Shown one piece after another: positions 13,001-27,051 of a stretch of DNA of 64,000 bases. The position numbers and the translations under genes were made by a program. The number at the start of each line of letters is the position of its first letter. Position 1 is the stretch's first letter. Where the stretch lies: NCBI RefSeq assembly GCF_000003815.2, contig NC_049983.1, forward strand, positions 10,793,482 to 10,857,481, in the 5' to 3' direction. The stretch comes from Branchiostoma floridae. Taxonomy: Eukaryota; Chordata; Leptocardii; Amphioxiformes; Branchiostomatidae. Below the pieces are notes generated by a model. That model was not told the origin of the DNA, ran no database searches, and was given only the letters and a program-made list of their open reading frames with translations.

Positions 13001-16000
13001 CTACAACAGACCTGGGAACCCCCTGAGTCTCCGCGCGATGAAATTTATAGAGATCAGGGTAGCATCCAGGCTACCAGTCTCTGGGAGTTCTTCCACTTTT
13101 ATTTTGGGAATTGTACCGCTGAGGAGTCCGCTGTAGCTCCTAGACTTTTTCATAGAGTCTAGAGACGTGTTGCCGCCCGTCGGATCACCACAATATGTTT
13201 TGTGCCGGAAGTAAACAGGCAAGGACAGTACTTCTAAAAATTTGGGCAGAAAACGAGGTAGGTGTTTTTTTAATGTGACTGTGTTCGACTAACGCCGGCG
13301 GCATATGTCCATAAAAGGACCCAGTCGGACAGTTTGGGGGGAACGAAAAGTACGTTACAAATGATAACAAATGAGAACAAAAAACGAGCAAACTCCAATT
13401 CCCTTGTAAAAAAAACTTAAGGTATGTATGGGTATGATCAACGTTAATAGGTACGTTTTCATTATGGTGGCCATCATGCCGATGCAACATTCGTAATTTC
13501 TCTTCTTTTGGGCTGTTTGATTTTTTTTAAATTTGTGGGTTCGACATCTCTCACGCACCCCGGCCATCAAGCACTAATCTGAAGGGGCTATTGTTTCTTG
13601 TCCGTAATCTGGGACGTTGTCCGTAATCTGGGACGCAGTGTAACCATATCCACATTCCAGATGTTTCACGTCGAGTTTGCGTGGGGTTGTGCAATATACA
13701 GATCAGATTGTGTTAGAACTATGGTGTTTTTCTATGTTTCGAGAATATGTTCACGCTTTCAAGTTTGGTGCAATTCCTTTTTTTTTGTACATGTCAACTC
13801 AGCAGACACGAGGTTGGGGCTGCAGGTGGGTTAAAACCAGGTGCAGGATGATGGGACGACGAGGAGCGGAGATCAGATTAAGCTACCGGTGGTCGACAAG
13901 GCAAGTCCGAGGAACCGGTCGCCGACGTAGCCAGGAAGCCATAGTTCCAACAGCCTCTACACAATTCCCCAACTCCAGAGCTGACGCCACCCCAAGGAAA
14001 GCATGAAGGTGGGTTTCACCCGTATCATTGTTAGCTTAATGCAAATTTTAAGACCTGCTTCCAATACCATATTCTGCACGCCCCACGTAGTGAACAATCG
14101 TAGAAACCCTGAGGCAGACGCTTCGGTAAATTTTAAAGTTTTTCTCGTTGTATTTTAGGTACCGCTTTTATTGCCACATTTTGTCCGCTCCACATGGTGA
14201 ACGTCATAATTCCATTCGTCGAAAATCCCTATAAAGGCAGGTCTGACATTCTTTGCCAACTTTTTAAAAACAATAAAACACAATGGGGTCACAGGGCATA
14301 TATATATATATATAACTTTGTTGGTAGCGTCACTATTTACCCGTAATTTTGCTATTCAAAACAACGATTTACTTTCTCAAATTACGTCTTTTTCAAACAT
14401 CAGACACACTTGCACGAGTTAGCATCGGCAGTCACATTCCATCTGTGCACTATCGGTAGCTGCGATCAAAATATGGTTGGGCCTAGGGTTCTAGACAAAT
14501 ATACTCAGAATTGCATGCAATAAATACTTGTTCAAATGACTTCAAACGTGGTGAAAATTACACGCGGCAAGGAAAGTGTTCATTTTCTGACAATTGAAGG
14601 TACCTGGTGTGCTTGTATGACAACCGTCGAAAAGGAAAGGCCTATACTAGTTTTATACAGCTAGTAATTTCTAAGTATGTAAGATTCATTCATTAATGGA
14701 TCATCGGGGTTTTAACCAGTAGATAAAAAGGTAGCAGATGCAAGTTAAAAGACTGGCTCGTTAAAAATGATAATGTACACAAAAAAAGTTGAAACGTTTC
14801 CAGTACACCAAGAGTCCTGATCGAACGTGTCCGTGACTCACCGTGATTCACCGTTAACGCGTTAATTTGACGTTCTGGTCAGGTCTAATTATCGCAAGTG
14901 TTCTGATACGTGTATGTAAAGGGTTAGTGTGTGACCACAATCGTTTCCCTCTCATAGCAAAGAAAATGGAATGTAAATAATATAACGAACTGTCCCTTAA
15001 AATGTTTGAGTTGTCAGAAGAGCGCAGTTGGTAGTTTCAATTACAGAGAATCACGTCGCAGCTTACTACGGGTCACTAAGTCGTCACCCACCTGTCAGTT
15101 AGCCGCACAGCTGCATCGGGATTATGTTTCTCACATCACAGGGAAGGTTAATAACAGTGACATTAAGGGCGTGTGAACAGCTCAGGTCAGCTAGTGTAGT
15201 TTATAAACAATCAACTTGCATGCCACACTGTTACGTGAAATTTACAGTAGAGTTACAGTAGAGTTACGTGAAATTTGTTAGTATTTACAGTTACGCTGCC
15301 CTGTCATATCACATGTCAACGCACTAGAATACCCTCAAAAACGTATTACTATAACGCCTGTGCACATGTGTATTTTTTCACTCATGTTATTATGCGTAGC
15401 TTTGTCTGCTAGCCAAATTTTCTCACCACAATGCAGGAAATAGCGTTTCAAGGGGTCAATAGTTCAAACTGTTCCCGGGGAGAATACCCTCAGTCTCACT
15501 TGTCACGCCTTCCATGCTGCACATGCTGAAAATTCGGCCAATAATATTTCGCCCAAACCTTAAAAGTAAGAAATTCACTGCCGCCGCCTCTAAAAAATGT
15601 TCGTCGTCACTTCCAAACAACATAAAATTAATACTTTGATGCAGAACTAGCTAACTTAAGATAGTTGAATCCAACTCTAAGTGTTGAAGTAAGCCTCACG
15701 AGGTAACGTAATTCGTAATACATTAGTATCATTCGCGTGCAATACCCTGTACAGGGAAACTAATATAGTATGTTACACAAAATAGCGCAATCACGTGAAT
15801 GGAATGTTTGGAGAATATGTCTTGTGTGATTCTTTTATTTTTTTCTTGTCAGATTGGCAGACGTGAGGTCAGGGCTGCTATGTAGGATGGGTTGAAACCA
15901 GGAGTAGGATGATCATGAAAAAAGGGACGACTAAGAGCGGAGATGAGATGAAGCGACAGGTGGTTGACAAGTCACGCCTGGCCGAGGAACTGGTCATTCA

Positions 16001-19000
16001 AACATGCAGGAATATTCTTGAGAGACATTTCAATGTTTTAAAAGCCTAACGAAGCACTTTTGTATGGAACAGTTAGGTTTCCGTAGAAATCAAGAATAAA
16101 TTTTGCTTCTCCAACGTTCTTTGCGGATAAGCCTCAACACGATATTTTCGCGAACAGAACATCTGGGTAAACATCACAGTAGTTCCAATCGGTAATAATG
16201 ATCTGGGTGAAACCCACCTTCATATTTTCGCTGGCACGATGTTGGTCCTGGAGTTGTTCTGTGGCTTCCTCTGGTTAGCTATTAGGTCGGCGGTTTGTTC
16301 AAAGCGACCAGTTCCTCGGCCAGGCGTGACTTGTCAACCACCTGTCGCTTCATCTCATCTCCGCTCTTCGTCGTCCCTTTTTTTCATGATCATCCTACTC
16401 CTGGTTTCAACAAATCCTACAGCCCTGACCTCACGTCTGCCGTTTTTGTCGGGAAAGTCGGAAAATAAGAGTCCGGTCCAGTTTCGATGATTTCGACAGG
16501 GATTTGAATATCGTTTATCGAATACCGTCCCTTTCCCTCGTCTCCACTATGGAATAACCCATGGTTGCTGAGCAATGACATTCACTGCCTAGTGTTCATA
16601 TTGCGTAATGCAGATGAAAGGCCAAGCCAAGCTGACTCCCAGCCAAGCAGTCATTTCGCTGCCAGACAGAGAGGAGAAAAGCCACGCCACGGGTCTTTAG
16701 CTGGTCTCTGATGATTAATAACACCTGCTGCCATGAAGTCAACACACTCCCTTTCACTTCGGTAAGTAACTCAGCTTCCACTTCTGCGTAGCGAAGAGGA
16801 TCTTAGAAAAGTTCCTTTGTCTGGTTTGATCAGAGCCAGGTATACAAATTAGTAGTTTATCAAAGATTATCAAATTGTTAGCTTCGTACTTTTTTTTAAT
16901 TTGTACGTAAATGCACTTGACCTGTTCTTTTTGTCAGTAAAGATTATCAAATTGTTAGCTTCGTACTTTTTTTAAATTGTACGTAAATGCACTTGACCTG
17001 TTCTTTTTGTCAGAATATATATATATATATGTTTTAAAAATGGGATATACACATGTGCACATGTTCGCACATGTCTACACGCGGCGGGGTTATACCGCAC
17101 CTTACGGGGTGATATACCCTTTCGCTGGCTGATACGGTATGAAGGTTCGCCAGGCCTCCAACCGGGTGATTTGAAGTGAATCACCAACTCCAGACAGAAA
17201 GGTTTTGCTCCATCTCACACCGCACCATCGCACGTGTGGGGTTCTTTAACGTGCATAGGGTGTGACTATCCCCATACACGGGACCTCCATGTAACGTCCT
17301 ATCCGAGGGAGGATCTTAGAAAAGTTCCTTTGTCTGGTTTGATCAGAGCCAGGTATACAAATTAGTAGTTTATCAAAGATTATCAAATTGTTAGCTTCGT
17401 ACTTTTTTTTAATTTGTACGTAAATGCACTTGACCTGTTCTTTTTGTCAGTAAAGATTATCAAATTGCCACTAGATACTAGTTTAATTTGTACGTAAATG
17501 CACTTGACCTGTTCTTTTTGTCAGTATATATATATATATATGTTTTAAAAATGGGATATATCTTGTGGTATGCAGTGTCCGGAAAACAACGTCGTTTGGG
17601 TTGTCTCCCGAGGATTCCGTCCCAGATTTCGGACATTGTGTGTAACAGTAGAACACAATAGGGCTACGGAACTGCTAAACTGTAATGATATATCTCATTT
17701 TCAAAACAGATATGTATTCAATTTGATTCCTTCTAAAGGGATATATTATTACATTTCTTATTATTCTTACTCTATTTCTTATAATTCTTATTCTTATTCA
17801 AAAGCGAAGTATCATTTTGAAATAGCTTGGATATTTCAATCGGCTAGAGCGTTCAAGTTGATATACGTGTGCATGTTCTCTCTCAATCTCTGCACAGGTC
17901 GGGCAAGAGAGATAAACACGGGCAAGACCGACTCCTCCCGCCGCAACGGACGTCGCTGATGGCTTGCGCTGGAAGACGAGCTGTATCACTGTGGGGAAGG
18001 ACGCCCGTATGCAAATTGCAACAACTGACGGGACCAAGGCTGGGAGCCATGCAAAATCCGGAACAACGTCGCCCTAAGGAGCAAGGCCATGAGAGGAAAA
18101 TGCCAGACCGGAGCAGAGCCGCGTACAGCCAAGATTGCGCTGCTACAACTATGGAAATACTGACGCCAGTTTATGGACTGATGTACACGTATTGTCTGCA
18201 TTACTAGTATTTGACTTTACAGACACAAATACGTATTGTCTAGTCTATTATGTGTATCAAAGAATATACAAGTAATGTAATTGACTCAGACGACGACGGT
18301 CCAAATCAAACCATGTGCGGATTTACGAATGGTGCAAATCCCATACAGACGCACGTAAGGTCTCATTGATGAGTTTTTAACTGCATTGGGAGTAATGGCA
18401 TGCAAAAATACGTGTTTCACACGGGCGCGTACAAAATGAACGCACTTGAAATATGTTTATTCTATTTATTCTTTGTTGCGCTCATTTACGTTTTATCTTG
18501 TAAAAAATTTACGACAACAGCTAAACATTCAGTCTTATATGACAATTAGAACATGCATGAAGTTAGTACACACCGCAACGGGGACTGCACAACTCAGAAC
18601 TGTGTGCCTCCGACCCAGACCGCAGCTACCGAACATTGCCTGCTAATTTCTTGAAGTAGAAAGAAACTTTCACCAATCTAACGTTAGAGATCAGTTGGGC
18701 TGGATAAAAGGAAAATTCTCATCGCTACAAAAACACCTCCGTGCAGCCGCTTACTTTTTTGGGCCGTAATTTGGAGTAATACATCAACGGGACCTTACAA
18801 ATATTATGTATGCAAGCTGATGTTGCATTTCAGTCCATCACTTGCAACAAGCTAGATACAACGCAATGGTTGCTGTATGTACCGGCATGTATTAGTCTAT
18901 ATTGTGCCATGATTATCATTCTCAGACGGTTTCCGGTAATTCGTTAAATTTGATAATGTGAACTGCAACAGACCGAGATAAAGTACTAGTAACAATGTTG

Positions 19001-22000
19001 TGTGATGTGAGCGGACAGCTGTGTAACTGTCTGTCAGGTAAGACAGAATATAAAGACGAGAGATTTATTTCTAAGGCAATTCAGGAGAGCAACAGACCGA
19101 GTGACATAGCATTATGACGTCGCAGTTAGTATACGTTCAAAGTCTCCCGTGCCCAGTGTACGGAAATCCCTATCTCTGTGTCATTTCTTTATCGTTAACG
19201 TGGTCGTCTTCAAATCAGAATCCAAAAGAATTAGTTACATGTCCAAGAATACCATTGTTTATCAGAGGAAGAAAATCGTTGTCAGAAACATCGGTAAACA
19301 TTTATTTTAATTCTGAATCATTAACCATATCAAATTCTACTTTGTTGAATTCCAAAACCGCCCTGTCAAGGCATATCATTACATATTGTAAGAAGCAAAA
19401 CTTAATATACAAAAATGAACAGCTATGACTCATATAACATTTTAATCTCATGCAAAACCACTACCTCACCACAACACTGACTGACCATCATTGTTGTGCG
19501 GCTGTCGTCGCTACTATGGAATGTCTTTCCGACAAGTCCACAAGTCCACAAAGCTCACAACATTAAACAGCATCGTTAACACATCAAGATCGCATATAAA
19601 ACCACCATCCCATTGTTGTTGTTTTGTTGTCTTTGTTTAAAACAGACTAATCATCTGTTGTGCGGCTGTCGTCCCTACATGTCTTTCCGACAAGTCCGTC
19701 ACAACAAGTTCACAACGTTCCACAGCATCGTTACCACCATCCCATTGTTGTTGTTTTGTTGTCCTTGTTTAAAACAGACTAATCATCTGTTGTGCGGCTG
19801 TCGTCCCTACTGGTCTTTCCGACAAGTCCGTCACAACAAGTTCACAACGTTCCACAGCATCGTTACCACCATCCCATTGTTGTTGTTTTGTTGTCCTTGT
19901 TTAAAACAGACTAATCATCTGTTGTGCGGCTGTCGTCCCTACATGTCTTTCCGACAAGTCCGTCACAGCAAGTTCACATATTCCACAGCATCGTTAACAC
20001 ATCAAAATCGCATATAAAACCACCATCCCATGGCCATTGTTGTTGTTCTTTTGTTGTCCTTCCTTAAAACCGACTAATCATCTGTTGTGCGGCTGTCGTC
20101 CCTACATGTCTTTCCGACAAGTCCGTCACAGCAAGTTCACATATTCCACAGCATCGTTAACACATCAAAATCGCATATAAAGCCACCATCCCATGGCCAT
20201 TGTTGTTGTTGTTTTGTTGTCCTTGTTTAATACAGACTAATCATCTGTTGTGCGGCTGTCGTCCCTACATGTCTTTCCGACAAGTCCGTCACAGCAAGTT
20301 CACAATATACCACAGCACCGTTAACACATCAAAATCGCATAAGAAACAACCATCTCATTGTTGTTGTTTTGTTGTCCTTGTTACAAACAAACCGTGAAAC
20401 TGTGGTGCCTATATCCTCCGACAAGCCCGCAACAACAAGCTCAAAACATAACCACAGCTTCCCCAAGATGCCCCAATCCCAGCATGCCCCACACCAAACA
20501 TGACGACACATTTCCCAACATGCCTCACACAACATGGCACCAACTTTCCCGGCATGCCTCACTCCCAGCATGCCTCACTCCCAGCATGCCTCACTCCCTT
20601 GACATCATCCAACATGGCGGCGCCCTATAATACAACATGGCGGCGCCCTACTCCGCTAACGAAAACAAAACAGGTTGTGCTATCGCAAACCTGTAATAAA
20701 AGGCAGATATGAAATTTAGGTTACTGTTTTCAACCTTAAGACAGGACCAGGTCTGTCTAAATGATCTTAAGATTTAGGTCAAACCTATTTTCCTCTACTT
20801 CCAAATTGTCTTAATTGGCCCCTAACTGCATGTAAATAGTGGGTGTGTTTGTGTAGAGATTTAAGGGTAACTTTATATATTAGCAAGGAGGCAAGAACAG
20901 GGGACATAGTACTTTGATAATGTTACATGATATATGTTGTGGCGTAAACAAATCAAGATAGTATGAGATGATAGACTTGGCCCCCTCTGGCATCTAGCAG
21001 ATAGAAACTGCAGTTTGGACACTTATTGCTTGCACACACACACACACACACACACACATGGTGCTACACACTATCAGACTTGCACTCATATGCACAGACA
21101 TGTACACAATACACACATGTGTGGGCAATACACAGACAGAGACAATACACACACACTATACACACACTATACACACACACAGACAATATACAGACAATAC
21201 ACACACACACACACACACACAGACAATACACAGACAATACACACAGACAGAGACAATACATACACACAGATAAAACACACACAGACAATACACATACATA
21301 TAGATAAGACATCCAAAGACAAACCAAAAACAATACTACACCCTGTATATTATGGACATTGTATAAGCAGACTTACAACATGTAATAGTGAAGGCCAATG
21401 ATGGATGTATGTTTCACCTATCATTGACAGCCAAGCCTCCATTTTTCAAACCTTGTGAAGCCCTGTTTATGTATACCCCTGGAGGTTCCACTTTATGTAC
21501 TGAAACTTCCATAACGGGCATACATGTACTGCAAGGGAGGGAAAGTATAGAACATTTACAACTCCAGGCAAAGTAGCAAATTGTGTGTTTGTTTTGACAT
21601 CCAGTGAGTGAGTGAGTGATTTATTTCAAGCATGTAATTAGGAATAGGACTGATGAAATATTTTCACATACGTAGACATTAAAATCCGTAAGTTGAAGTA
21701 GAGTGGTGTGCTGTCTATGATCTTGATAGTTCTTTATTATAAACAATTGTTTATGTCATTGCCTGTCCAAATGCCAGATTTAACGATGATATGTAAACTT
21801 ACTACAAGACTAGAATACTGAACTATAACAGACAACTGTACGACCCAACGTTTACATTTCTGTAAAACCTCTCATCTGTAAATGACATCATCGGTCTTAC
21901 TCTGGGTGTGAACAGGATGTCCATATTTGGTGCCGGCCTGATAAGTGCATCTTAAGTTAAACCTGTTGCCAGGGGGACTAAAGGACTGTGGGACTCACAT

Positions 22001-25000
22001 GTATGTAAAGAACAGGGACAGAAGGAATGTAGGTTTCTAAGGCTTGGCAGTGTACATCTGGTTAATGGTAGATCACGAGTCTCAGAGCTACTGGTCAGTC
22101 AATATTTGAAATGCCTACACTGTGTATATAGCCATGTACATTTAAACATAGTAAGATTTTCTTTGCTCCCACTTACAACTTGGAGGTTGTGGACATACGT
22201 GTAATATCTGTAGTATTATTACTACTACATGTACTCTTGACTTCTGTGCAGTTCAAACTCATGCTGACAACAAAACAAAATACAAGACAAAAGCAAAGAC
22301 ATGGTTACAAGTATGAACCTTAATGTCATAGCATTTAAGCTCCAGTAAGTATTCAGAATAAGAAAGAAGGTTTCATTATTGGTTTTGTATGACATCTTTA
22401 TTGACACAACAAAAGTACAGCAACTTTTGTTACAGTAAGGTCTGCTACAAATTTATTTACAAACAATCTATACATTGAATCCATCATCATACTTAACTCA
22501 TGAGAGAGCCAAACAGGAGAAAGCAGGTTCCATGATTTGACAGGTTCTTGTTTTGTTCCAGACCCGTTCTCTACTTGGTGTGTTTGAGCAGGATGTGGAC
22601 ATTTTGAACCTGTACACTTCAGAGCTGCTGACGGCCTGTCGGAGGCTCGTCAACACACAGGTAAGAGTTACTTGTAAACCCCTTTTGGTACATGGTATGG
22701 TCCAGACTTAGGTCTACAATGTAGCTGTGTTACATGAGACCTTTTTGTACCTTAAGAATCATTCATCATGTTTCAAAGTTTAAAAAGATTAACTGGAGTT
22801 CATCAACATTTCTTTGCTATGTTCTTGGTCTCTTTGTGATATCCCATTATCATACATGACAGTCTCAAAACAGTGTACTTTTTGTATATTACAGGGTACA
22901 TGTATATGTACTGTTGTACATTGAGTGCAATAAAGCACTGAATAATTCCATTTCTTTTGGTAAAATTTGGATTCCAAATTTGGTGGAAAGAAACTAATGA
23001 AGATGTAGTGTTTTCATGTCTGAAGTTACAGTATGGTTGGATGGTACATTAAAAGTACAAGCAAGTAGCTCTGTTGGTAACTGTAAGAAATACATACAAT
23101 TTTTTTACTCATTTTTATTTCAGCATAATTTGGGGTCAGCGACACAGGAACTCTCCAAGCAATTACTGCAGTATGAAAAACTGGTAAGTCTTCTGCAGTG
23201 GAGCAATTTACTGCTGCATACATGCCCATTATCTCACTACTAGTAGAGGCACCAAAAGGCATTAGAGCGTCTCCCTGTAGAGAGGCTTATTCAGTTATTG
23301 GTACTGTTAAGCGACAGGCTGTTCATGATGGATGTGAGAGGATAGCAGCTGTGACAAAACTTTATAACAGTGCAGTGTGGAAATGGATCATTATACTTGT
23401 AAGCTTAAGGGCAATATAAGCAGTCTATGTGGTAGGTAGAACTCCTTAGTTAGGCTGGATGAGCTATTGCATTAGCTGTATTTCTTTGTATTGCAATACA
23501 CATTGCTCATCTTGTTTTTAAGACTCCAAAACAAAAGTTACTGTATCAAACAACTATACTTTTTTCTCTTCTCAGAATGCTTATTTATTACATTGAATCA
23601 AATTGTAGAAGGATTTTCCAATTAATCTTGTGTTATTTAAGCATAACTCTGATATGTTCCCCCTGTAGCGGTTTCCCCTTGCTGGTGAGGACACCATCAT
23701 CAATTCTACAATCCAGCAGTTTGCCAAGACTGTAGACGAGGTAAAAAAAAAAAAACAAGAAATAGCCAGAATAAGCGCACACAGTTACAAGTGTTGCAGT
23801 TACAAAGCACTGCAGAGTCCATATGTTAGATTATAATATAATGCAGAAAAAAGTGACCCATAAGGACTTTCCATTGTGACCAAGAGACATTTGGAGATGT
23901 TGAAGTGAGAAGAGAAAACTCCAGACAAAGTTGTTTTCACTTGTAACTGACTGGAAAGAAAGATACATGTAAATTACAATGAAAATTGTTTCATGTATAA
24001 TGTAAATTTTGAGTAAAGAACTATGTTATTCAGTCATTAAGCAACCTTATAATTTTTTTCATAAATATGAAAAAGGTACATTGTAACCCACCACTTCTGC
24101 ATTGTTGTTCTGCACATTTAATATTACAAAACCTTTCTTGCCTTGACAGATCAGCTCCTGGCATGCTGTACTGGCCACCCAGCTGGTGGATGGGCTCATG
24201 TTCCCTCTCAATAAGTTCATGGAGAACGATGTCACAGGTATCTGATAGTATACTTCTAAAATCTAAAATCGGCATCTTATGGCACAATGGCTTTAGTCCA
24301 ATAAACTAAGTTTAAGAGTATCCCAACGTACATTCATGCTAACTTTAAGTCAGATGAAAATTCCTTATTCCTTAGCTTGTATCTACCTGTGTTGCCCATT
24401 GATCTCTGTCTGATGGATATCATCGGGATGTTGATTTCTTGTACATACAGAATTGAAAAGTTGCTAGATTTGCATGTGATGTGCACATGACTGTATATTT
24501 ACATGTATGTGGTACGTGTATGTTTATAACTGGTTCTTGTATCTCCTTCTCTATGATATAGAGGCAATCACATTGCGAGAGAGTTTCAGACAAGCAAGTG
24601 AAGGTATGTTCCCCAAACCTTCAAACTACTGACAAATGATAATTGTTTTTGTTATCTTTAATCTGACTGTAGTTGTGCACTGTATCTTAATGTTTCTCCA
24701 TTATGTTGTTATCTGTTTGAAATGTTCCCTATATATGTTGAACTATCAAAATGTTGACAGAAGTGTTCTTTTTTTCAGAACATGATGCTGCTATTCTCAA
24801 ATATAGCAGGCTGTCTAAGAAGAGAGATAGTGAAAAGGTAACAGATTGCCACTATAATTGTGTGAAAAACCTAAATGTAATTCTGCATGTCCTTGATGTA
24901 TGTAATCATCACAATCAACACTTAGGATTAACCCTCTTTGTTTATTTTTGTAGGCTAAACTGGAAAGGCAAGAGGCCAATGATGAGCTGCACATGGCAAG

Positions 25001-27051
25001 GAGGAAGTTTCATCAGGTGATGCTGAACACAACATCTTTAAAAAAATTAAAGATATAATATAGCTAAAGTACCAAACATAGAATTCTTCAGTATCATATA
25101 CATAAAATGTAATGTATATTGTCTACATGTGAGTGTGTTGTTACAAACAGAGGCCTCTGAAATTCTTGAATTTGGGTTACCAAAATTGAGTGATTCCAGC
25201 AACAGTCACGAATTCACAAATGACAAGTGTACGGGGCAGATTTTAAATCATCACAACAGACTATACTGTATGCCTTAAACAAACAGGTATTTTATAACAA
25301 AGGGTTATTGCTTGTTTCAAGAAAATGAACCAAATCTGACCCAACCCTCCACCCTTCCCCCTACAGCTAGCCATGCAGTACTACGCAGCCCAGAACTCAC
25401 TACAGTACAAAAGAAGATGTGCCATGTTGGAACCTTTTGTAGGCTACATACAGGCACAGGTAACATATACACATGACATTGTAGTCCAAAGCTTTCTTAC
25501 AATCATGGGGCAATTTTTTCAAATGCTGTATTGATTGAAATAGAAAATGTTTCTTTTTGGGACTGTTCTTGTCCTTGCATTTTAAGTGGTCAACTGGGGA
25601 CAATCAAGTCAAGTGTAGCAATTTGTAGCACAATTAGAGTGATTGTCATCCAGTAATTGTGTCACGTCCAGCTCTGTCCTCAAATTACCTGCAGTAATTA
25701 GTCCCATGCAGTGCATTAAAACATTCAGACCTTGAATTATTGATGAAAGAATGAGTCACACCAGTGGTGATAAAACTGGTCTCTTGCTCGGATGTTTTTA
25801 TGTGTAAAAAGAGTATCAACTTAGTATCAAGTACGTCAAAGCTTACAAGGAGTCATGCATCTGTGAATAATTTTATCAGGCTGATAAATGACCGAACGGC
25901 AAAGTTCACAATCAAAGAGCCATTTACCTTTTGGTAACTGTCCATCACATTCCTCAGTGCAGCAATGACACCTAGCTGCAGTGTGAAGTATTGCACTTAA
26001 GTTACTTCTTAAAAGAAGGTGGCAGATGGGCACTAAGATGTCTGCTGTTGTAACTTTTAAAATTTGGCTCTGAATAAAGAACTCAGTCATTCAATGTGTC
26101 GTACAGTTCACAATTTGATTTCACAGTGAACTGAACTAAATTGCACATTTTACCACAAGGTTCCAATCATAACTACAGTTTTAGATAACACTGATTACAC
26201 TGGTGACCCAATGAGCTGATTTCTTGTCATTTGTCTTCAGGTGAGTTTCTTCAGAATGGGACAGGACATCATGAACCAACAGCTGGAAGATTTCCTCAAG
26301 AACATCTCCACCTCAGTGGGCAAGTAAGTCTTCTTTGACCAAAACTTCTTGACTCTATAAGGCAATGTGATGTTTGGCATGGGTACAGCTATAGTAAGAA
26401 TACAAACCTCTTTCAATGCAGCATAGGTCTGCCTTGTCTATACAGGCTTTTCATTGACATCATTCTAATTATAATTTGAATCTTCTGACAACCATGTTGG
26501 CGGGTAATTGAATTAAGCAGTAGCATCTTTGTGTTGTTAACAGAAAGTGCAGTGTAATCCACCATGACACAGCCTATATACCCTTATATGTCATATGCAT
26601 CTTTGTAGTACAAAATGTAGCCAGGACTGATATGCTTGCATTTTGCAGTTTGTAATACAGTGCCAGGGACATTGCTTTATCTTACTTTGATGTAAAGTCT
26701 TGGAATAATCTATATAGCTACAAATATTTCCCAAATTTTTAATGCAATAGTTGTACTAGATAAGTTTTCTAGTTTTATTACAAGACAACAAGACTATGTA
26801 TACTTGCAAAACAATGAACCAACAAACACATTGCAGATTAGACAAAAAACTTTGTCTCCTTCTAAACTCATAGCCTTTCAGTGATATCTGATTGAAGTAT
26901 GTTTGTTGCCCCAGTGTTAAGGCAGAGTTGTCTGAAGAAGCCCAGAGACAGGAGCTCCTGATCAACACCATCCTGGCAGAGGCCCAGGTATCCAACATCT
27001 ACTCACCTGAACCTCTAACAACACAGGAGGAGCCAGACAAGGAGGCGAAAG
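7099..27051 (+). CDS. APPL1/2-like: APPL exons 1-11, BAR domain
   Basis: Coding exons: 7099-7152, 22562-22660, 23124-23183, 23669-23740, 24150-24237, 24562-24603, 24779-24837, 24954-25016, 25367-25459, 26241-26323 and 26915-27051 (residues 1-283). Recognisable BAR blocks are TRSLLGVFEQD (exon 2), RFPLAGEDTI (exon 4), VLATQLVDGLMFPLNKF (exon 5), EHDAAILKYSRLSKKR (exon 7), QYYAAQNSLQYKRRCAMLEP (exon 9) and VSFFRMGQD (exon 10). The BAR domain is an antiparallel helical dimer that senses curved membranes and, with the PH domain, forms the Rab5 binding surface. Intron 1 is about 15.4 kb; the other introns are 0.1-0.9 kb. Confidence 0.93.

Larger units (their letters stand above)
7153..22561 (+). 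other. APPL intron 1, repeat-dense
   Basis: A 15.4-kb intron bounded by CAG/GTAGGG and TTTTGTTCCAG. It holds two assembly gaps, a 2.4-kb AT-rich minisatellite, four copies of an exon-like module, inverted and direct duplications, a 132/163-bp tandem array and a CA microsatellite (listed separately). Stretches 7153-8180, 9120-9800, 14050-15840, 18210-19430 and 21400-22560 show no gene or clear repeat to me. An open frame at 17869-18207 after an AG (cacag at about 17898) is GC-richer than its surroundings and could be an exon relic, but I cannot name it. Confidence 0.8.

Noticed and set aside
21015..21401. Long open frames over the CA repeat
   Set aside because: Several frames are open at once because of the dinucleotide repeat; His/Thr runs are artefacts.
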